From Staphylococcus pasteuri (GTDB lineage Bacteria > Bacillota > Bacilli > Staphylococcales > Staphylococcaceae): 64,000 nucleotides of DNA. The position numbers and the translations under genes were made by a program. Below the pieces are notes generated by a model. That model had not been told where the DNA came from. It did no database searches and was given only the letters and a program-made list of their open reading frames with translations. Below, piece after piece: positions 59,530 to 64,000 of this stretch (the first letter of the stretch is position 1; each line of letters opens with the position of its first letter). Where the stretch lies: assembly GCF_003970495.1 (NCBI RefSeq), contig NZ_RXWW01000021.1, forward strand, positions 1 to 64,000, in the 5' to 3' direction.

Positions 59530-60102
59530 ATGGAAACTACTGTAAGCAAATTAAATATAGATATTAAGCAAAGGCTTAAGGGTATAGTTGATTATGAAAC
59601 CATACAAATCAATGAAAAGTTGGGTCAATTTTTAGACACATGCTCACTACCTGAAAAAGCAAAGTTAGCTTGCCTCACAATCGACACTTCGATGAAACAT
59701 CTAGATGACATATCTAACAATCGTTTATCAAAGCATTCTATTCTAGTTGGAGATTTATTAAGTGCACATTTCTATACTATACTAGCTGAAATAAATGATC
59801 CTGAATATCAACTAGCAATGAGTAAAGCTATTGTTGAAGTGAGCGAGCTTAAATCTTCACTACATCAACATGTATTAACTGATGAAGAAGCGAGTGACGC
59901 AATTTTTAAAATTGAAACATTATTCCCATATATTACGTTAACTCATTTTAATAATGAAGGAAATGCAACTCAGATATATGACTTTTTATATGACGATGTA
60001 CATGACTACTATCCATCATATTTAAAAAATTATAATAAAGAACGTGTTAATCTAATTATGAAAGACATCAAACAAACGCTAGATAAAAGAAGAGGTAATT
60101 AA
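59530..60102 (+). CDS. hepS: Heptaprenyl diphosphate synthase component 1
   Basis: The 190-residue protein is the non-catalytic subunit of the two-component long-chain prenyl synthase that makes the menaquinone side chain. It lacks Asp-rich motifs; [16 protein letters not shown] and [22 protein letters not shown] match HepS/GerCA proteins. I chose the ATG at 59530 over a GTG at 59524, which overlaps the GAGGTG site. It opens hepS-menG-hepT, with 2 nt to menG. Confidence 0.88.
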   Translation: METTVSKLNIDIKQRLKGIVDYETIQINEKLGQFLDTCSLPEKAKLACLTIDTSMKHLDDISNNRLSKHSILVGDLLSAHFYTILAEINDPEYQLAMSKAIVEVSELKSSLHQHVLTDEEASDAIFKIETLFPYITLTHFNNEGNATQIYDFLYDDVHDYYPSYLKNYNKERVNLIMKDIKQTLDKRRGN

Positions 60103-60104
60103 AG

Positions 60105-60812
60105 ATGGCTGAAAATAACGCAAAAAAAGAACAAGTTCATACAGTATTCCAAAATATTTCAAAAAAATACGATAGACTTAATAACATTATTAGTTTCGAA
60201 CAACACAAAGTGTGGAGAAAACATGTTATGAAAGAAATGTCAGTCAAAAAAGGGAGTAAAGCCCTTGATGTATGTTGTGGTACTGCTGATTGGACAATCG
60301 CTTTAAGTAAAGCTGTAGGTCCTGAAGGAGAAGTAACTGGTATTGATTTCAGTGAAAACATGTTAGAAGTAGGAAAAGAAAAAACATCAAATATGGACAA
60401 TATTAATTTAGTCCATGGAGATGCCATGAACTTACCATTTGATGATAATTCATTCGATTATGTCACAATCGGATTCGGCTTACGAAATGTACCAGACTAT
60501 TTAGGCGCATTAAAAGAAATGAATCGTGTACTTAAACCAGGCGGTATGGTTGTATGCTTAGAAACGAGTCAACCAACATTACCTGTATTCAAACAAGTAT
60601 ATCGTTTATATTTTAAATTTGTGATGCCAATCTTTGGTAAATTATTCGCTAAATCAAAAGAAGAATATGAATGGTTACAACAATCTACTTTTGATTTTCC
60701 AGGTAAAGAAAAATTAAAACGATTATTTCAACAAGCAGGATTTAATAACATAAAAGTACGTAGCTTCACAGGTGGCGTTGCTGCAATGCACCTTGGCTAT
60801 AAACAAAAATGA
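60105..60812 (+). CDS. menG: Demethylmenaquinone methyltransferase
   Basis: The 235-residue enzyme adds the ring methyl group in the last step of menaquinone synthesis. [14 protein letters not shown] is the SAM-binding motif [28 protein letters not shown] is the UbiE/MenG signature, and the C-terminal [13 protein letters not shown] is conserved. It lies between the two prenyl synthase subunits, 2 nt after hepS, behind AAGAGGT. Menaquinone links this operon to SrrB sensing. Confidence 0.95.
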   Translation: MAENNAKKEQVHTVFQNISKKYDRLNNIISFEQHKVWRKHVMKEMSVKKGSKALDVCCGTADWTIALSKAVGPEGEVTGIDFSENMLEVGKEKTSNMDNINLVHGDAMNLPFDDNSFDYVTIGFGLRNVPDYLGALKEMNRVLKPGGMVVCLETSQPTLPVFKQVYRLYFKFVMPIFGKLFAKSKEEYEWLQQSTFDFPGKEKLKRLFQQAGFNNIKVRSFTGGVAAMHLGYKQK

Positions 60813-60832
60813 TACGACCAAAGGTGATTAAC

Positions 60833-61792
60833 GTGGCAAAGTTAAACATGAACAATGAAATAAAAAAAGTTGAAAAGCGTCTAGAACAGTCAATTCATAG
60901 TAATGATAAAGTACTTGAAGAAGCCGCTTTTCATTTACTTTCTTCAGGTGGAAAACGTGTTAGACCAGCTTTCGTCATTCTTAGTAGCCAATTCGGTAAA
61001 GAAGAAGGCGTTTCAGAAGATACGTATAAAGTGGCTGTAGCATTAGAACTCATTCATATGGCAACATTAGTCCATGATGATGTTATCGATAAAAGTGATA
61101 AAAGACGTGGAAGACTTACAATTTCTAAGAAATGGGACCAAACAACAGCGATTATCACAGGGAACTTCTTACTTGCGTTAGGTTTACAACATTTATCAGA
61201 AATTAAAGACCAACGTGTTCATGAAATTTTATCTGAATCTATCGTGGACGTATGTCGTGGTGAATTATTCCAATTCCAAGATCAATTCAATAGCGAACAA
61301 ACGATTACTAACTATTTAAGAAGAATTAACCGTAAAACTGCTTTACTAATTCAGTTAGCTACAGAAGTAGGTGCTATTACGTCTCAATCTGACAAAGAAA
61401 CAATTAGAAAGTTAAAAATGATTGGTCATTACATCGGAATGAGTTTTCAAATTGTCGACGATATACTCGATTTTACTAGCACTGAAAAGAAATTAGGTAA
61501 GCCTGTAGGTAGCGATTTGATGAATGGTCACATCACATTGCCAGTTTTGCTTGAAATGAGAGATAATGCATCATTCAAAGATATGATTGCTCACTTAGAT
61601 AGAGACAGTAATAAAGAAGAATTTGAAAAATGTATAGATATTATACGCAATTCAAATAATATTCAAGTTTCAAAAGATATAAGTGAAAAATACTTGAATA
61701 AAGCGCTCAATCTAATTGATGAATTAGATGATAATCAAGCCCGAAACTTATTTAAAAAGTTAATTAAAAAAATGGGTTCTAGAAATGTGTAA
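60833..61792 (+). CDS. hepT: Heptaprenyl diphosphate synthase component 2
   Basis: The 319-residue catalytic prenyltransferase has two Asp-rich motifs, LVHDDVIDKSDKRRG and FQIVDDILDF, with GGKRVRPA ahead of the first. It extends farnesyl diphosphate, likely from IspA, to the menaquinone chain together with HepS. I chose the GTG at 60833 (product start Met-Ala-Lys-Leu-Asn-Met) behind AAAGGTG; the ATG at 60809 overlaps menG and lacks a site. Confidence 0.94.
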   Translation: MAKLNMNNEIKKVEKRLEQSIHSNDKVLEEAAFHLLSSGGKRVRPAFVILSSQFGKEEGVSEDTYKVAVALELIHMATLVHDDVIDKSDKRRGRLTISKKWDQTTAIITGNFLLALGLQHLSEIKDQRVHEILSESIVDVCRGELFQFQDQFNSEQTITNYLRRINRKTALLIQLATEVGAITSQSDKETIRKLKMIGHYIGMSFQIVDDILDFTSTEKKLGKPVGSDLMNGHITLPVLLEMRDNASFKDMIAHLDRDSNKEEFEKCIDIIRNSNNIQVSKDISEKYLNKALNLIDELDDNQARNLFKKLIKKMGSRNV

Positions 61793-61807
61793 ATCATGTA
61801 AATCAGC

Positions 61808-61822
61808 TTGAAAGCGCTTTAA
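61808..61822 (+). promoter_or_regulatory. Candidate cre (CcpA) site before ndk
   Basis: TTGAAAGCGCTTTAA agrees with the cre consensus at nearly every position and contains the perfect palindrome AAAGCGCTTT. It lies 103 nt before ndk and 16 nt after the hepT stop, just upstream of a TTGGTA/TATAAT pair with a 19-bp spacer. It could control ndk. Confidence 0.55.
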
Positions 61823-61925
61823 TTAATTGGTAGTATATAAGTTAGCTACTTTATAATTAGCGGACAAGTTAATTTATACATACTTCAGAAGCTTGTTATT
61901 TTAAATTACAGGGGGACAACACAAA

Positions 61926-62375
61926 GTGGAACGTACATTTTTAATGATTAAACCAGATGCAGTACAAAGAAATCTTATCGGAGAAATAATTTCTCGTATT
62001 GAGAACAAAGGATTAAAACTTGTAGGTGGCAAATTAATGCAAGTACCACAAGAATTAGCTGAAAAGCATTATAGCGAACATGAAGGTAAACCTTTCTACA
62101 ACAATTTAATTTCTTTCATTACTTCTGCACCAGTTTTTGCAATGGTTGTTGAAGGTGAAGATGCTGTAGCGGTTTCTCGTCATATCATCGGAAGCACAAA
62201 CCCATCTGATGCTACTCCTGGATCTATTAGAGGAGATTTAGGTTTAACAGTTGGTAGAAATATCATTCATGGTTCTGATTCAGTGGAATCTGCTCAAAGA
62301 GAAATTAGTTTATGGTTTAATGATGAAGAAGTAAATACTTATGAATCTCCTAGAGATGCTTGGTTATACGAATAA
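61926..62375 (+). CDS. ndk: Nucleoside diphosphate kinase
   Basis: The 149-residue enzyme balances nucleoside triphosphate pools. [20 protein letters not shown] opens the fold and the phospho-histidine lies in RNIIHGSDS (H115). Length is typical. The start codon is GTG with AGGGGGAC ahead at a slightly long spacing. Its place between hepT and aroC is the usual Firmicute order. Confidence 0.97.
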   Translation: MERTFLMIKPDAVQRNLIGEIISRIENKGLKLVGGKLMQVPQELAEKHYSEHEGKPFYNNLISFITSAPVFAMVVEGEDAVAVSRHIIGSTNPSDATPGSIRGDLGLTVGRNIIHGSDSVESAQREISLWFNDEEVNTYESPRDAWLYE

Positions 62376-62413
62376 AAAAATAAAATTTAAATAAGTAATT
62401 CATTTTATCCTTA

Positions 62414-62446
62414 GAGCCTGAGACATAAATCAATGTCTCAGGCTTC
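62414..62446 (+). terminator. Hairpin after ndk, of a common staphylococcal type
   Basis: agcctgagaca pairs perfectly with tgtctcaggct around TAAATCAA. The flank TCAATTAT is weak in T. Near-identical cctgagacataaatc hairpins are, as I recall, scattered through staphylococcal intergenic regions. Confidence 0.75.
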
Positions 62447-62728
62447 AATTATATATTGGCAGTTGTTGCATTAGTTATAACTTATTGAGCACCTTAGCAA
62501 AAACTAATGCGTAAATATCACTAACCCAATTTAGGAAGTGGTACTTTATCATTTTTTTATTTGGTTCTTTAACAAAATAATATGCAAGTAATTATAATTC
62601 AATCAAAACTTGTACAAAATAATATCATCTGTTATCAATCAATTAATTTCATTTAGAAATAAATCTTAAACTCATATTTTTGATTTGTAATAAAAATGAC
62701 GTTAGCTCGATAAACTTATATTGATTTA

Positions 62729-62758
62729 TTGATTGTGATATTATTAAACACATATAAT
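62729..62758 (+). promoter_or_regulatory. Probable promoter of the aro operon
   Basis: TTGATT (62729-62734) and TATAAT (62753-62758) are 18 bp apart and lie 39 nt before the aroC start. Confidence 0.6.
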
Positions 62759-62796
62759 AATTCATAAAAGAACTAAAAGGAAAGGAGTGTGCTTTA

Positions 62797-63963
62797 GTGA
62801 GATATTTAACTTCAGGAGAATCACATGGCCCACAACTAACAGTAATAATTGAAGGTGTTCCAGCTAATTTAGAAATTAAAGCTGAAGATATTAATAAAGA
62901 AATGTTTAAACGACAAGGCGGATATGGTAGAGGCCGTCGTATGCAAATTGAAAAAGACGCTATCGAGATTGTTTCAGGTGTAAGAAATGGCTATACACTA
63001 GGAAGCCCGATTACACTAGTCGTAACAAACGATGATTTTACTCATTGGAGAAATATCATGGGTATTGAACCAATTAGTGAAGAAGAACGAAAAAATATGA
63101 AACGTACTATTTCTAAACCAAGACCAGGACATGCTGATCTTGTTGGCGGAATGAAATATAACCACAGAGATTTACGAAACGTCTTAGAACGTTCTTCAGC
63201 TAGAGAAACAGCTGCTCGTGTAGCAGTGGGTGCTGTTTCTAAAATATTATTAGCTCAATTAGATATTCATATATATAGTCGTGTTGTAGAAATCGGCGGC
63301 ATAAAAGATGAAGGTCTATACGATGCTGAGACATTTAAATCTAATATCGATAAAAATGACGTTCGAGTTATTAATGAAGATATTGCTCAACAAATGAGAG
63401 ATAAAATTGATGCAGCTAAAAAAGAAGGCGACTCAATTGGTGGCGTGGTTCAAGTAATGGCAGAAAATATGCCTGTAGGAATCGGAAGCTATGTTCATTA
63501 TGATCGAAAATTAGATGGTCGTATAGCTCAAGGTGTAGTAAGTATTAATGCCTTTAAAGGAGTTAGCTTTGGCGAAGGATTTAAAGCCGCTGAAAAGCCT
63601 GGTAGCGAAATTCAAGACGAAATTATGTATAACGAAACTCAAGGATACTATAGAGCTTCAAACCACTTAGGTGGATTTGAAGGTGGTATGTCAAACGGAA
63701 TGCCTATCATTGTTAATGGTGTAATGAAACCTATTCCTACATTATACAAACCATTAAACTCAGTAGATATCAACACAAAAGAAGATTTCAAAGCAACGAT
63801 TGAACGCTCTGATAGTTGTGCTGTTCCAGCAGCAAGCGTTGTTTGCGAACATGCAGTCGCTTTTGAATTAGCTAAAGCATTATTAGAAGAATTCCAAGCT
63901 AATCACATTGACCAACTAAAAGCACAAATCGCAGAACGTCGACAGTTAAATATCGAATTCTAA
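62797..63963 (+). CDS. aroC: Chorismate synthase
   Basis: The 388-residue FMN-dependent lyase makes chorismate, the last common aromatic intermediate. [25 protein letters not shown] and [14 protein letters not shown] are family signatures. Translation starts at GTG behind AAAGGAG. The next gene looks like aroB, giving the aroC-aroB(-aroA) order. Chorismate also feeds menaquinone, made partly by the menG operon upstream. Confidence 0.96.
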   Translation: MRYLTSGESHGPQLTVIIEGVPANLEIKAEDINKEMFKRQGGYGRGRRMQIEKDAIEIVSGVRNGYTLGSPITLVVTNDDFTHWRNIMGIEPISEEERKNMKRTISKPRPGHADLVGGMKYNHRDLRNVLERSSARETAARVAVGAVSKILLAQLDIHIYSRVVEIGGIKDEGLYDAETFKSNIDKNDVRVINEDIAQQMRDKIDAAKKEGDSIGGVVQVMAENMPVGIGSYVHYDRKLDGRIAQGVVSINAFKGVSFGEGFKAAEKPGSEIQDEIMYNETQGYYRASNHLGGFEGGMSNGMPIIVNGVMKPIPTLYKPLNSVDINTKEDFKATIERSDSCAVPAASVVCEHAVAFELAKALLEEFQANHIDQLKAQIAERRQLNIEF

Positions 63964-63987
63964 TCCTCATAAATAAGGTGAATAAAT

Positions 63988-64000
63988 ATGAAATTAAATA
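63988..64000 (+). CDS. aroB: Start of a gene, probably 3-dehydroquinate synthase
   Basis: Only an ATG, an AAGGTG site ahead of it and the first codons (Met-Lys-Leu-Asn) are inside the window. Assignment to aroB rests on the usual aroC-aroB order in staphylococci, not on the sequence seen. Confidence 0.5.

Larger units (their letters stand above)
62376..62796. other. Long ndk-aroC intergenic region
   Basis: The 421-nt gap contains a hairpin after ndk (62414-62446), a gcattagtt/aactaatgc inverted repeat (62468-62510, 25-nt loop), then about 200 nt of AT-rich sequence without a coding frame, and the aroC promoter. No T-box core or known riboswitch is visible. Confidence 0.7.

Noticed and set aside
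62461-62530. T-box leader before aroC
   Set aside because: An inverted repeat and a GGTAC are present, but the conserved T-box core and a following terminator are not.

Overview
The window is a contiguous stretch of AT-rich, low-GC Gram-positive core chromosome. Protein sequences, gene order and small lineage-specific genes (srrAB, ebpS, lipM, ypdA) point to Staphylococcus. Several features differ from S. aureus as I remember it: the EbpS repeats, the SrrB cysteines, an arg operon between efp and accB, and no malR. A coagulase-negative species therefore looks more likely, but I cannot fix the species. I saw no tRNA, rRNA, CRISPR array, prophage, insertion sequence or obvious pseudogene.

Layout. 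1-4.4 kb: the end of aroK, a glycine riboswitch and gcvT-gcvPA-gcvPB. 4.5-6.8 kb: a rhodanese, lipM and a small membrane protein/lipoprotein pair. 6.9-8.5 kb: an M24 peptidase and efp. 8.65-12.8 kb: argCJBD behind tandem ARG boxes. 13-20.6 kb: accBC, an Asp23-family gene, nusB, xseAB, ispA, argR and recN. 20.8-25.6 kb: the branched-chain 2-oxoacid dehydrogenase operon. 25.8-34.7 kb: a bacilliredoxin, an FUSC-like membrane protein, a 30-residue miniprotein, an M20 peptidase, gnd, malL, an AraC-type regulator and zwf. 35-40.9 kb: rnz, proC, an SDR, an aldo/keto reductase, a Nudix hydrolase, fur and xerD. 40.9-46.1 kb: a DUF309 gene, scpAB, rluB and srrAB. 46.4-50 kb: FMN riboswitch-ribU, fer, ypbB and a RecQ-family helicase. 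50.2-54.9 kb: ebpS, ypdA, ansA and cmk. 55-59.3 kb: rpsA, der, gpsA and hup. 59.5-64 kb: hepS-menG-hepT, ndk, aroC and the start of aroB.

How it works together. Glycine cleavage sits beside LipM, which charges GcvH for lipoate synthesis. The bkd E2 needs the same cofactor and feeds branched-chain acyl-CoA to lipid synthesis, near accBC. ArgR (18.5 kb) has matching operator sites at argC and at its own gene. gnd and zwf give most of the oxidative pentose phosphate pathway. hepS/menG/hepT and ispA serve isoprenoid and menaquinone synthesis, whose respiratory state SrrAB senses.

I found no clearly new multi-gene system. The points most worth a second look are regulatory or small-scale: a leader hairpin before the bkd operon, a structured intergenic element after ribU, an orphan MalR-type operator without malR, nested palindromes before zwf, a palindrome over the hup promoter, an SrrB without the two redox cysteines described in S. 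aureus, and a 195-bp in-frame duplication in ebpS.
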